Program-made: the position numbers and the translations under genes | Notes under the pieces: generated by a model | The model's database searches: none | The model's input: only the letters and a program-made list of their open reading frames with translations | Told to the model about the DNA's origin: nothing | Shown here: positions 10,436-22,519 of the stretch, one piece after another | Layout: each line of letters begins with the position of its first letter | Numbering within the stretch: the first letter of the stretch is position 1 | Assembly: GCA_036245525.1 (NCBI GenBank) | Contig: BTPG01000007.1 | Coordinates: forward strand, 126,918,844 to 126,982,843 | Direction: 5' to 3' | Length of the DNA: 64,000 nt | From: Semisulcospira habei | Lineage: Eukaryota; Mollusca; Gastropoda; Semisulcospiridae

Positions 10436-11352
10436 TCTGTGGGCCAGTAGGTTATTATGGTGCATAATTTCTGTTCTGTGAGGATGTTCTCACATTGTCT
10501 TGCTACTACACATGCACATACTATGTGTTTACCAGGTCTGATAAGCTCTATGGCTGTTTTATGATGAAGGTTAGCTGACTGGTTAGCCTAGGATTATTAT
10601 GCGTTACATATGCACCTAGGTAACATATGCATTCTGCCTCCCTATTCTACAGTAGTTCAGGCCCACGCTGTTTGTGCTTGTGTTATCACTATGTACGGAT
10701 GTATGTGAGTGATGAGTCGCGCTGGTGTGTATGAGCGTGTGGATGCCACTCCATATCCCTCTGTACCCAAGGTTGCTTGAGAGTGTGTAACTAAGTTGTT
10801 ATAGCATATGTATGAGAGTGTTGTCTTTGTGAATAAATACTAATAAATCTTTCGACGATTGCTTTTGTTTGGTGCCTAGTATTATGGTCCTTATTGCATT
10901 CTCCTTTGATTTTGTTCTCTGATTTAGTACTGATATTCGATTTATTGCTTATTCATAGTTTGGCTGGTCGCACATACAGTATAATGGTTTATTATTTACC
11001 ATGACGTTTTCTTTTGCGTTGATTTACACTTTTATATTTTTCTTTTGCGTTGATTTGCTGACTTATTTTGAGATGCTAGGGTTATGTAAACGTTTATTTG
11101 ACTTTGACATTTATGATAATATTGCTTATTATTGATAGTTGTACTGCTGATATACTGCCATGGTTAACTCTAGACATTTCTTTGATGTTATATATGGGAG
11201 TTATAATGATTTCTAATGTTGCGCCATTGTTTTATTCGTAGGTGCTGTTTTCTTCAGTTTTCTTCGCCTCAATAAAGACATGGCACAGCAACCCCTGTCT
11301 TCGAAGTTATTGCATCCCCCTCATTTCTTGCCCTGGCCTTGACCCGGTTACA

Positions 11353-11445
11353 AAAGATCACCATAACTTTCTAAAGTACAAAGTTACTTAGTATTGTTCG
11401 AAACAGCAGGCACAGTACTGGAGACGGCAACGTCATGAAAGATTT
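11353..11445 (+). repeat. Interrupted dispersed repeat, right part
   Basis: Continues the repeat of 6350-6492 after the insertion. GTTACTTAGT, GTTCGAAACA and GAGACGGCAACGTCATGAAA match the reverse complement of 26806-26880. Confidence 0.75.
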
Positions 11446-12300
11446 ATGAGAAATCTTGCAGGTCATCCGTTTTGAGCACATGTGCGGTGAATATCTTTGC
11501 ATTTAATGTGTGCTGGTGTAACCGCAAGTATTTGGCGAAGTTTCATAGTGCAAGGAACTGATTCAAAGTTTTGTCTGCTGTTATGTGGTAGTCATAGTCG
11601 TAGTATGATACAATCATACGTAAGGTTCGTGTAGAGAAACTTCACTCAGCTGCAACTCGTCACACGTGGCACAAGGTTGTAAACCACAATGCAGTAATAG
11701 TTCCAACAATATTTTATTGCAGTGATGCGATCTCCACACAATGCATCCACACGGTCTTTTATACTATTACAGATTTCCAGAACAATCCAGCAAATTCTCC
11801 CAACGCAACCAATCAGAAAAGAAAACGTAACCAAACTCATTAATATTCATTAAAAAGAACTCTCTAGAAGTTACTACAAATTTCCACTACCCTCTAAGCC
11901 TTCGATACAATGCTACGAGATGTTCGCAACACTTTGACGTCACTCGAAAGATCGCGACCCTGCTCGAAACTTCTAGTCTAATGTAGGTCAAACTTTACAA
12001 CATTGTAGCGAAACTACTCGTCACAAGAAAAATCGATCGCCATTCTCCGCGCAATCTAACGTTGCTAACAAAAGCATTTTTTTTTCACTTTGTTTTTAGT
12101 GATCTACTTCCATTTTTCTTTCTTTGAGAAGTATTGGAAACTTTAGGTGCTTCGAAAAAGTCAAGCATTTTTTGTACTCCTGCGGACTTTTTTCATTCAA
12201 AATCTATTGAAATAAAAGGAGCATTTATCCAAGATTCTTAGTAAGCTATTCCTAACATATGAAAAAAATACGAGCAATTTTTGGGTACACGTAGAAGACT
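11446..12300. other. No feature recognised
   Basis: AT-rich sequence without a convincing ORF. Short runs of A or T occur. I could not match it to any other part of the window. Confidence 0.5.
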
Positions 12301-13045
12301 GGTCATGGCTGTAACATCCATTTGATTTGAAAGTTTGTATACCTCGCCCTGTGCCTAGGTGATGCACCAGCGGAGCCATTGTTGCTATTTTCGTACCTGA
12401 CCCGTCGCTCGGACAGGTCCTGTGCACCAGTTCGTTTTAGAGCGTGTGCTCTGTGCACTTGTAATGAGCAATCTCGGAGAAAGAATCATGTGACTTTTAA
12501 TTGCTGCAAAATAAGATGAATAAAGAATACACCCTCTCCCATATGCAATCCGACAATAATCCGGCAATCCTTATACATCCTTATAATCCTTAGCACCACG
12601 AAACATTACACGATTTGGCAGATTTGAAAAATAGTGTTTTTCTTGAATGGTGGTGATTTTGCGACATCTGCTTCGCTTTGCGGCAGAAATCACCGTCGTA
12701 GCCGTAGTACAAGAGACCAGTGTAATACAATGGACTTGATTCAGAAATACGCAAGTTCTGACGAGAATAAACTACCCCCGGAGACCTATCTTTTTCCAGT
12801 AGGGACGTACGCCAAGGAAACATTTCTTTCTCAAAGGGGATAACGCTAAAACCCGAAACGAACCGTGTTTCGGCTGCGATCACAGTCTCCTGTAGAAACG
12901 TACTACAAGTGCAGAAGCCTACCTGCGCGCACAGTTTTGGTGCACAGGACCAGTCCGAGCTACCGGACAGATGCGAAAATCGCAGTAATGGCGCCACTGA
13001 TGCGTTTAAATCCTAGGTACGGGGCGAGTTATACCAACTCAGCCT
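12301..13045. repeat. Widely spaced inverted repeat pair
   Basis: 12349-12430 and 12939-13020 are diverged inverted copies. The shared core is GGTGCACAGGACC, then CCGAGC, then a GCGAAAATCGCAGTAATGG-like stretch and CCTAGG. About 500 bp lies between them. This could be a foldback or MITE-like element, or two independent insertions in opposite orientation. Confidence 0.5.
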
Positions 13046-13051
13046 TAGTTG

Positions 13052-13745
13052 CGACCATATACATTAATAACTATGTCTAACCAATCTAATAACTTCTCTA
13101 TCAGTAACCATTTACCAGTATCTTTCTCACTGTGTGCAAAATTAGCCAAGAAATCTTGCACAGGGCATACAACTATTATTTACAGATCTTTCAAAACAGT
13201 AAACCAGAATGTCTCTCTCTATGACCTATCCAATACCCCATTAAATGATGTGTTAAATTACAATGACCCAAATGAAGCCCCTACCCGCTGGTATGAACTG
13301 TTCCTCGGTGTTCTAGATAAATACGCCCCAATGCGAACAAAACGTGTCAACCATCCCACAATACCTAAATGGCTAACTAATACACTTAAGAAAGAAAAGA
13401 AATTTGTTGACTATAAAAAACGAAGAAATTTAGTCAAATCTTTAGTCAGAAAAACTCAAAGACAACATGCTGAACAGATCATTGCAATCGGCAAGGACCT
13501 GCGCTCTGTTTGGCAAGTGATTAACACATTTAGTAAAGGTCACAATCACAGAGACATGAACATTGCACCTGAGCTTACTGCAGATACATTCAATACCCAC
13601 GTTCATAGCATAGCTGAGACTTTAGCACGCACTGATACAAATGATCCTGCGAAATACCAATGTTCTCAGCAACTACGACTTCACAGTTCCCCAACTGCTG
13701 GTTGTGTTTTCTCGCTCCCCTCAATGAATATAATGAGGCGTATTC
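13052..13745 (+). pseudogene. CR1/L2-like LINE fragment (EN end and linker)
   Basis: The translation contains ISNHLPVSFSLCAKL, IIYRSFKTVNQNV, WYELFLGVLDKYAP and SVWQVINTFSKG. These align with the end of the endonuclease and the EN-RT linker of the full LINE ORF2 (ISDHFPV, TYRSFKHFNQNAF, WYSIFLGVLNNHAP, AIWRVLNSLTRG). It lacks the start of EN and all RT motifs, so it is truncated at both ends. Confidence 0.8.
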
Positions 13746-14796
13746 ACTGTGCCACTTATAGAGCGCACTGACGCATTGGCAGGCTTTTTTTTAATAAGAG
13801 ATATTTCAACATCAGAATCAGGTTAAAGACAGAGGCAGAGACCCTTGACAGCGAGGACGGCTTTCTATTATAAGAGACTTTGTGGGTTATGGTTCATTCC
13901 ATCTTGTTTCAGTGTTGCAAAAAAATCGTCTTGTCTCACTGAAAAAAAAAGAGAAATAGTACAAGTTATGTAGTCCGTTTGTATTTGTATATAAAAAAAA
14001 ACCAATAGCGGAACTAGACAAAATTCATGAACATTTATTCCGCACTTAAAAGGCATTCACATGGCTTCATTCACATTTATTATAGTATCCTAACATCAAG
14101 TAATCCAACACAAAGTAGACACAGGAGTCTGTCTGTAAGTCCATAAACGTTTCATAACATATCAAAGTGTGATGTCACATGTTTGGGCGTAAGGGGGCAC
14201 GTTCACATAACAGCATGCACTAATTGCGGCATCCATATGAAGACAAGAAGAGAGTTCCAAAGTCAAGTCAAATTAGTTTCTGGTGGGTGAAAATGCCCAA
14301 CTGCTCGCGGTAAGCCAAGGATTAACGACGATTTGCCGGTTGGTTTAGTCTGTCATGGTCGCAACACTGCGATAATGTCAGCACTTGGCCAGCTGTAACA
14401 CCATTCTCCTTCGTTATCAGTTTACATGATGCTTTTTCACGAGTAACATCAGTTGATCCCCTTTTTGTTATCGCATTTTAAGAAACACAAAGCACATGAA
14501 ACATCATCCATTCTACTAGTGTGACTGTTTTGTGCCTGTGTTCGTCATACTCGTTCGTCGCACCGTGTCGCGCCATAGACGTACTGATCTCCACGCCCTA
14601 CGGTCTAACGCGCCACCAGCACATTATTGTTCGAATCTCATCTGCCATTACTGTCACTCGATGGGAATATACTCTCGTCGTTGTACACGAACAAGCCGCC
14701 ATCATCGCTGCTTGCTACCTCCCACGGCGTCCGACCCACTAAGTTCAGTGCCAAAGTTCTGCCACAGACATAATAGTGTCTGTAAACAGCTAATAT
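13746..14796. other. No feature recognised
   Basis: Mostly AT-rich, with short homopolymers near 13940-14000. No convincing gene or repeat was seen. Confidence 0.45.
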
Positions 14797-15530
14797 AATA
14801 CAATACAATACAATACAATACAACTTTATTGTCTGTTCGAGTCGAAGCACGACAGAAATATGCCTTTTGGCTCGTCATTAAACAACAATACAAGACACTA
14901 ATAAACACTACAAGAACATTCCATGAAAAATTATCGTTGCAACAATCTATCACAGGCAATCTGTCAGAAGATGGGAGAGGTGATGTTAAGTAGATCACAT
15001 ATATCACGGCCTTAAGAACAAGAGTTTAAAATCGAGACAGCAGTTGGAATAAAGGACTTTTTTAAAACATTCTTTTGGCAAGTGGCATGTTGAAACGTCT
15101 GCCTGATGGTAGCATTTGAAACTGATCAAATAGTGGGTGACGAGGATCACTGACAATGCCTGCAGCTACCCTTCGGAAGGCTCTATGGTACAGATCATCT
15201 AATGGGTACTGTCCTAGGCCAATGATCTTCCCAGATGTTCTGACAATACGTGACAGTCTGCCCCTGTTTTTCATACTGAGGTTGTCATACCAACCAGTGA
15301 TGTTAAAAGTCAGTATGCTTTCAATCAGGCTTCTATAAAAGGATTGTAAAACCTTGGAACTGACATCAAAACTTCTCAGTTTCCTAAGAAGGTACAGACG
15401 CTGGTTTGCTTTTTTCACAATCAGATAGGTGTATCCAGTAAATGACAGCCTACAACTGTGCCAAGGTATTTAAATTCCGTTACCACTTCCACAGGCTGAT
15501 TATTAATTGAGAAAGGCACAAAAATATCAT
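14797..15530 (-). mobile_element. LINE 3' end (Rex1/CR1-like), minus strand
   Basis: RT C-terminus (15530-15062) followed on the minus strand by a short 3' UTR with AATAAA and a (GTATT)n tail at about 14798-14822. It is the same general family as 1-886 but a distinct copy. Confidence 0.7.
15062..15530 (-). pseudogene. Reverse transcriptase C-terminal fragment
   Basis: The minus strand gives PVEVVTEFKYLGTVV near 15475-15520, a typical post-palm LINE motif. A frame break near 15420 follows, then KKANQRLYLLRKLRSFDV, FYRSLIESILTFNITGWYDN and QMLPSGRRFN. These match the thumb and C-terminus of Rex1/CR1-like RTs. The palm domain is absent. Confidence 0.75.
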
Positions 15531-15539
15531 CATAAGTTC

Positions 15540-16385
15540 AAGCTTAGTTGTGACATTTTACAATTATGCAGTCGTCAGTATATTTTATTTTATTTTTGTA
15601 TTCTATGCACGACCGACACGATATCTTGATGTATAAAGACTAATATTGCCTAATAAAGAACAGTAAATTTACGAACTGAATGCACATCTAACGAGTACCA
15701 CGGATAGCAATGTCACCCGGCCCGTATTTGGCGTAACAAGTTTTAAATCAATGCGAAAATACACTAAATCAGCAATGGGATAGACAAAGAGCGTGACATT
15801 TAAGTTGTCGCGCTAGTATTTGCCAAGGACGCCCGAACACAAAGGACGCATACATAATGATGTACATATAAACCAACAAAACTTATCTTTGTGATCTTCG
15901 TCTATCAGCGGCTGTCTCCATCCCGCTCCATCGATGCTCAGGGCGAAGATGGCGCACTTGGTCACGCAGTATTCTAGCAGCGGCTTTGGTTAACGTTTAG
16001 TTACCAAGGCAGTTAGCTTCAGCCGTTCGGTGTGTAAGAGAAGGTAGTGCAGTATCCAGCGGGATCATTTCCATTACATTTAGACAAGTTGAAAAGTGTT
16101 GCAATATTGTACAGCTTGACCGCGGGTCAGCCATTCCATGACCTGCGTGCTTCAGCAGACGAGTCGCGCGTGTGCAAGCACCTGGCCAAACCTGAATACC
16201 CGGCCATGGCATGGCAAGACATATGAAACCGCTGCTGAGCGGCTTCCGACCCTATGTGCATGCGCTCTCCCCTGTCGTAATCAAATACAGTTTCTGTAAG
16301 AATGGTCGACCATGCAAGCCGGCCGGCCCGACCAAGTGTTATATGACTTTTAGTCATACCCTACTACCTGCCCACCACGCGGGCT
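15540..16385. other. No feature recognised
   Basis: No convincing coding or repeat structure was seen in this stretch. Confidence 0.45.
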
Positions 16386-16922
<537 letters not shown>

Positions 16923-17189
16923 TATTGCAGGTGGTCAAGTGGGGTGCGCTAACACTATTCACTCATTGATTATCCTACTCGCGTATAGGATATATACATA
17001 AATAGTTCGTTCTCCGTGCGATATAAACATCATTTGTATCTGTCGATAGGATTTAAAACAAGATATGGATTTCATCCCAATTTCTACCGTATTCATGACT
17101 TTTCCAGGCGTCACAGACTAAACGCATGGGGGCCGCCATTGCCGTTACTATATTTAGGATTATGTGCTAAATTTCCGGTGTGCGAGAAA

Positions 17190-17627
17190 ATGGCTACAAC
17201 ACAAAAGCAAAACACTCGAAGCACGGGAGCGATCTGTTCCGCGCATGGTTGCCATTACAGCCAAAGAACTTTGAAAAGTCTTCTTGCACAGAATTGTTTT
17301 AACCACAAGCCTCTAACAAGAAAGGAATGTTCATGTCAGCCGCCGTATCGTCTTCACAGACTGCCACCAAATGATGCAGATTTGCAGAGACAATGGTTAG
17401 CAGCTCGCAACAGGAAAAGCCCTCCGAAAATCGTTTTTATATGTTCTTTTCATTTCGTGGACCGGGAGCCAACACAAAACAACCCAGTACCTGAACTGAA
17501 CCTTGGATACAAGAAGACAACATTCAAGAAAAGACGTGTGCTTGTACGTACCACAGCTTCAGCGAACTTAAACGATCGAGCAGTCCATTCTCAGAAACAG
17601 AAAACGAAAGAGTTCGACCACTGCTGA
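17190..17627 (+). CDS. THAP-domain protein (145 aa ORF)
   Basis: From the ATG at 17190 the ORF shows a C2CH THAP zinc finger: C16-X4-C21, the LHRLPP motif around 55-60, W69, then C85-X2-H88 in FICSFHFV, followed by PELNLGY, close to the family's closing motif. THAP domains bind DNA and occur in chromatin factors and P-element-type transposases. No transposase catalytic region follows before the stop. It may be a small gene, a first exon, or the head of a degraded transposon. The ORF is open upstream to 17016, but the first 58 residues look non-coding. Confidence 0.6.
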   Translation: MATTQKQNTRSTGAICSAHGCHYSQRTLKSLLAQNCFNHKPLTRKECSCQPPYRLHRLPPNDADLQRQWLAARNRKSPPKIVFICSFHFVDREPTQNNPVPELNLGYKKTTFKKRRVLVRTTASANLNDRAVHSQKQKTKEFDHC

Positions 17628-18913
17628 TGCTTCACCAACAAAACAGCTCTGTCCAAGTTAGCATTCTTTTTCTAACATATTTTACCTAGATGACCCCCCC
17701 CCCCCCCCCCGCCCATGTGTAAATCTACTTTAGTACATGTGCACATATATAAGTCTGTAGTTCACTACTTGCTTATCAAAATGACCAAAAGGTAATTTCC
17801 AAGCGTTTAAAATGCAGAGAAGAACCCAACGGAGAAAGAAACACGCTTAGATAATCTTGACAGTTACTGTCACGACTAGGGAGGGACAGACGAGAATGAA
17901 AGATAGAATAGAAGTAGAACCCCCAAATGTCCCGACTAAAGAGAGATAGACGAGAATGAAGGTTAGAAATAGAAGAGAGGAAAGAGATAAAGAACCCTAG
18001 CGTCTTGCCTCAAGACAGGTTACAGCTCAGCACAAGCAACACAACACATTTACTTTACACGTACACTCACTCTTTATTACTCATTACACTAACTATTTCC
18101 CCCCCCCCCCCTTTCCTTCCTTCCCACACTTCCCACCGACACTTCCCCTCCCTGCCCCCTCCTCCCCTCCCCCTCCCGAAAAAAAAAGAAAAAAAAAAAA
18201 GAAAAACAAAAGGAAAAAACTAAACCAAGGTTAATACTACTTCCACAGCATCAGCATTGCATCGAGTGGTGGAAACAAACACTCCCCCACGCTACGCAGC
18301 ACTGTTGCCCCACAATAACAATAAAAAGTCAGGTTACAGTCCTCCGAACTGACGGCTGAAAAACGTCATTTACAACGTACTGTTCATATACAAGAATCAT
18401 GTAACTACACCAAGGCAGAGTGAGTCATGGAAAGCTTTAATATGTGACGGACTAATCTCGCCAGTCAGGCTGTGGCCATGTCATCATTTTGCCATGATCT
18501 TCTCCAGTATGCTGACCGTCGACCGGCAGGTGATCATGAAATCAGTCAAGGTGCTGTAGATAGTAAACATCCTTTGCGCAACACAAATGTGGGCATTAAT
18601 AGCGCGTGGCCATTTGGCCCCCCAAATTAGGTTCTTCCCTACTAACATGGCAGAAGAAAATGACAATTTATCATAAAATTGTGTAAGTTTGATTGACACA
18701 GTTGAAGTCCTATGGTATTTATTTTTGAAATTCAGCTGCACGTACTGTTAACTACTTTGATGGATATGAGGCCTGGAATTTGGTGGTGCACGAAAAGCAA
18801 AACTAGGGAAAAACTGCCAAGAGAGGCTATTCACAACGTGGAATGTGTGTGTAAATGGTGGACTATTGATAGGAAATTGTTTTGGAGCGTGTAGATTTCG
18901 TCTGACAAACATA
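17628..18913. other. Low-complexity stretch without genes
   Basis: Contains a poly-C run at about 17694-17711. Two diverged copies of a roughly 62-bp unit (GACGAGAATGAA core) lie at about 17868-17995. A C-rich then A-rich tract lies at 18098-18220. No coding region was recognised. Confidence 0.6.
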
Positions 18914-19072
18914 CAGTGAAGTTTGCTTTGGGTTAATTATTGTCTTTAAGAGTGTACACGTGGCAGTTTTGTCCCAGCTTAGCAATGACATTCTGGTCAT
19001 TCAGTTTCTTCATCCTTAGTTTGAAGATGTCCACAATGTTGCCATGTGTAACAGAGCGAACCAGATGTTCCT
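18914..19072 (+). repeat. Direct repeat, copy 1 (about 155 bp)
   Basis: Nearly identical to 19577-19731, from AGTTTGCTTTGGGTTAATTA through GTAACAGAGCGAACCAG. The 19073-19576 spacer holds nothing recognised. Copy 2 runs straight into an RTE-like LINE fragment. Origin unknown. Confidence 0.8.
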
Positions 19073-19576
19073 CTGTGTACGTAGCCCGATAGTACTTATG
19101 ACCATTGCATCTCGGATTTCACTCTTGTCGATTGCCAGCTAAAACGTGCGCCGCTCGCGGTGCCTTGCCAAACGCAGCGTTAGGAATTGTGTACGCGATA
19201 GAGCAGTGTACGTGTTGTGTTTCTTTTATATTTTTGACCGTGTATTGTAGCCAAACTACAGCACAATTTGATTAGTATTTAGCATGGTTAGATTTGGCCC
19301 GGGTAATAGTTTTTAATGATGTATATGTCTTTTAGTTAATTGTAACCTTTTAGGGTGAGAATTGTGATTTAGTAGCCTTTTTGATTTTTTGTGGCCCTTC
19401 TGAGACCGCTTTAAGAATGAATATAAAATGTTCGCTAACAGCCCGTAACCCCAAACTGAATCCAGAGCTGGTAAAATTTCCTAACTTTCCTACTCAAAGT
19501 TTATATTTCTGCATTATGTAGTTCAGAAGTTATTCTAGCTCTTAGAGCTGGCAAGAAACACAGATTTGCCATTTTA

Positions 19577-19731
19577 CTATCCCAGTTTGCTTTGGGTTAA
19601 TTATTTGTCTTTAAGAGTGTACACGTGGCAGTTTTGTCCCAGCTTAGCAATGACATTCTGGTCATTCAGTTTCTTCATCCTTAGTTTGAAGATGTCCACA
19701 ATGTTGCCATGTGTAACAGAGCGAACCAGGA
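19577..19731 (+). repeat. Direct repeat, copy 2 (about 155 bp)
   Basis: Second copy of 18914-19072. It ends at GCGAACCAG, where the LINE-like coding fragment begins. Confidence 0.8.
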
Positions 19732-20275
19732 TTGCGCAGAGAACAACAGCACTGACAAGATTGAAGACCATATTATGGAAGGACAGAAAAATCACACTCT
19801 GCTCCAAGATCAGAATGATGCGCTCCTTAGTCATCTCAGTGTTCTTGTATGCCTGCGAGTCATAGACTCTCACAGCAGACCTTGAAAGGAGGATACAAGC
19901 CACTGAAATGAGATGTTTTCGAAGGCTGCTTGGCATCTCATACAGAGATCACATCACAAACGAGGAAGTGGGAAGCAGAATCAGGCAAGCCATCGCCTAT
20001 GAAGACTTATTAGCCATTGTGAGAAAACGCAAACTGAAGTGGTATGGGCATGTCACGCGTTTAGCAGGGCTTGCTAAAACAATCCTGCAAGGCACTGTGC
20101 AAGGAAGACGAAGAAGAGGAAGACAGAGGAAAAGATGGGAGGACAATATCTCAGAGTAGACAGGACTGAAGCTGGGCGATACGCTGAGAATGGCAGAGAA
20201 CAGAGAGGATTGGAGGGAGCTGGTTGCCAAGTCATCAGTGGTGCCCCAACGGTCGGCAAGACTACGGGATATAGA
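19732..20275 (+). pseudogene. RTE-like LINE C-terminal fragment
   Basis: Two adjacent frames give a continuous LINE C-terminus: KTILWKDRKITL, SVFLYACES, then EMRCFRRLLGISYRDHITNE, KRKLKWYGHVTRL, and the basic GRRRRGRQRKRWEDNI. This pattern is common at the end of APE-type LINEs of invertebrates and fish. It ends in a GATA microsatellite. A frameshift near 19865-19908 and loss of the RT core make it a remnant. Confidence 0.75.
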
Positions 20276-20372
20276 TAGATAGATTAGATAGATTAGATAG
20301 ATAGATAGATAGATAGATAGATCAGGTTGGATCAGCAAGACTACGGGATATAGATAGATAGATTAGATAGAT

Positions 20373-20409
<37 letters not shown>

Positions 20410-20420
20410 CAGGTTGGATC
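20258..20420 (+). repeat. Duplicated GATA microsatellite unit
   Basis: An approximately 80-bp unit (CAAGACTACGGGATATAGAT, then GATA/GATTA repeats, then CAGGTTGGATCAGCAA) occurs twice in tandem. It joins the LINE tail to the Gypsy fragment. Confidence 0.85.
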
Positions 20421-20716
20421 AGCAACCCCTGAGGCCTGACACCATCCAGCAGCAGCAGCCTTTATCCCCAACCCACCCCTTCCGTTGCTTTTGGTGTGAT
20501 CAGGATGGACACCGAGACGCCCATTGCCCAGCAAAAAAGAAGTATCAGGAGCGCCTAAACAGCGGACGTGGAGGATTCCGGGGTAGAGATCTTGGAAACC
20601 CTAACCAGGGCGGCCGTGGAGGAAAATGGGGCGGATTTGCAGGAGACAGGCAGCTGCGGGAAGACCACTCAAGCCGGGGAGGACAAGAGCAGCCACAGGC
20701 CTACCCATACCAGTAG
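20421..20716 (+). pseudogene. Gag C-terminus with CCHC zinc knuckle
   Basis: The reading frame carries CFWCDQDGHRDAHC, a C-X2-C-X4-H-X4-C knuckle that in retroelement Gag binds nucleic acid. A Gly/Arg-rich stretch (SGRGGFRGRDLGNPNQGGRG) follows. The N-terminal capsid part is missing and the frame starts at the microsatellite junction, so this is a fragment. Confidence 0.75.
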
Positions 20717-20832
20717 TTCCCCAATTACCCGATGCCACCTCCATTCTACCCAATACCCAGTTCCCATCCGGAAAACTGCTAGCCCCCGTTGTCGCTAATC
20801 AGGCAACGGGGGAGTGAGCCATCAAGGGACTG

Positions 20833-21351
20833 GTGGAAACGCGTCCTACCAGCACTGCAAAAATAGGAGGACAGGAGCTGAAAGTTTTGCTCGACACCGG
20901 CAGCGAGATCTCTACATTAACTGAGACCTGGGTGCGAGACAACTTAGCAGTGGAGGTGCTGGAGACCAACTATATCACCGTCAGAGCAGCAAATGGCCTC
21001 CCAGTATCATACAAGGGGATTATCATTGTATACGTTGAACTGTTCGGTGACAAGATTGAGAGTGTGCCAATCCTCGTTTTACATGACCGTGGTCAAGAGA
21101 GAGAATTGGCAAGTCTGATAGGCATGAACATTTTAGGAAGATTGTCTTCGTCACCATCGGTTCTTCAGCCTCTACTGACTAAGGCCAAGAAAAACAAAAC
21201 GGCAAAGGTCTACATCGCCAGAGTATCTGCCAGCCAACATATCCCATCAAACTCCCTTGTCAACATTGCGGTGACTGGCGTACACCAACCAGGCCACACA
21301 CTTCTGGCATCCCGTCGTTCCAGCCCTCTCCAGCCCTTTGTCCTGGTGTGA
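20833..21351 (+). pseudogene. Retropepsin-like aspartic protease
   Basis: The ORF has the catalytic LLDTGSEIS motif (about 20887-20913), a hydrophobic flap region, and a later SLIGMNILGRL segment resembling the second conserved protease motif. The order relative to Gag and RT is normal for Ty3/Gypsy. A stop at 21349-21351 separates it from the next frame, and the element as a whole is defective. Confidence 0.7.
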
Positions 21352-21574
21352 CGTCGAAAGGAATATGATATCCGAATAGCCAACATTTCGAACCAAGACG
21401 TGATCTTGATGCCACGGACAGTTGTGGCCTACATCGAAGCGATCGATGGAGTGGTAACAGAGGAACGCGAAGTAACCGTCAACTGTGGAGAAATTTTCAT
21501 CAGCTCCAAAACGGACTTGACTTCAAGACCCTCTACCACCACCCGAGCCCCGGTTCCTGACCCATTTCCAGACT

Positions 21575-22470
21575 TTGCGGGAAATGCTGCGCAGAAGCTA
21601 CAGCTGTAGGATCTGCTGGCAACATACCAAGATGTCTTTGCAGAGAACGAACAGGACAGTGGCTACACTAGCATCTTGCAGCATCAGATACCAACAGTCG
21701 TCAACATCCCCGTCAGCCAGCCAGTCGTATCGTTCTATTCCGCCCACTATGCTACAGGAAGTCCGGAAACATTTGCAAGGCTTAAGGGAAGTCGGAGTGA
21801 TTGTGGGGAGCCACAGCCCATATGCCTCACCAGTAGTCCTGGTACGAAAGAAGGATGGCAGGTTACGCCTCTGCGTGGACTATCGTCGGCTCAACGTCAA
21901 AACTGTGGGCGATGCGTTACCATTGCCATGAATTCAAGAATTTTCGACGCATTGGCGGGTGATTAGCTTCCGGCTACCACCAGATTGCCATAGATCCTGC
22001 GGATCAGCACAAAACAGCTTTCACCACACCTTTTGGTTTATATGAGTACACTCGGATGCCATTTGGGCTCACCACTGCCCCAGCCACCTTTCAGCGCCTC
22101 ATGCAGCGAGTTATGACAGACTACTTTTTCGAGTACGTTCTGGTGTACATTGACGATCTGCTGGTGTACTCGAACACGTTTGAGGAACACCTGGAACATA
22201 TCCATCAACTCCTGCAGAAGACCAGGGACACAGGTCTCAAACTACGTCGCGACAAATGCAAATTTCTTCCATTATTTAGGCCATACCATCTCGGCCGAGG
22301 GCATCGACTGTGAAGAAGACAAGGTCCAGAAAGTTCGCGCCTGGCCGACGCCCACGACAACGACGGAACTGCGGTCATTTCTAGGATTTGCATCCTACTA
22401 CGGTCGGTTCGTGAAGGGGTTTGCTAAGCTCGCCGGGCCATTGCACGATGTCGTCGCCAAGTCAAGCTAA
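21575..22470 (+). pseudogene. Gypsy reverse transcriptase, multiply frameshifted
   Basis: RT motifs are spread over three frames: [20 protein letters not shown] with VDYRRLN (to about 21931), then MPFGLTTAPATFQRLM, and the catalytic YIDDLLVYS (about 22146). Next comes LGHTISAEGI, and RSFLGFASYYGRFVKGFAKL near the connection to RNase H. In-frame stops near 21601 and 21964, and changes of frame near 21925 and 22280, show it is inactive. Confidence 0.85.
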
Positions 22471-22519
22471 GGGGCCAAGACGAGGAGGGTCAGCATCACA
22501 GCCAACTGGGGACTGGAGT

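Larger units (their letters stand above)
6493..11352. mobile_element. 4.86-kb TG...CA insertion, class uncertain
   Basis: Bounded by TGTGACCGGTTACA on the left and CCCGGTTACA on the right, with AAAG on both sides (6489-6492, 11353-11356). The uninterrupted relative (reverse complement of 26880-26930) reads CCATAAAAGATCACC with AAAG once, which supports a 4-bp target duplication. Without the nested Tc1 the element is about 3.2 kb. TG...CA ends and a 4-bp duplication suit an LTR or solo LTR. No gag or pol is visible. A TATA box (8864-8870) and AATAAA (about 11271) lie inside. Confidence 0.6.

Noticed and set aside
8864..11290. A host gene with TATA box, first intron and poly(A) signal
   Set aside because: No coding exon follows, and the whole segment lies within an insertion bounded by AAAG duplications.
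19601..19936. Minus-strand 111-codon ORF over the 155-bp direct repeat
   Set aside because: The real coding trace here is the + strand LINE C-terminus; the minus frame has no known motif.
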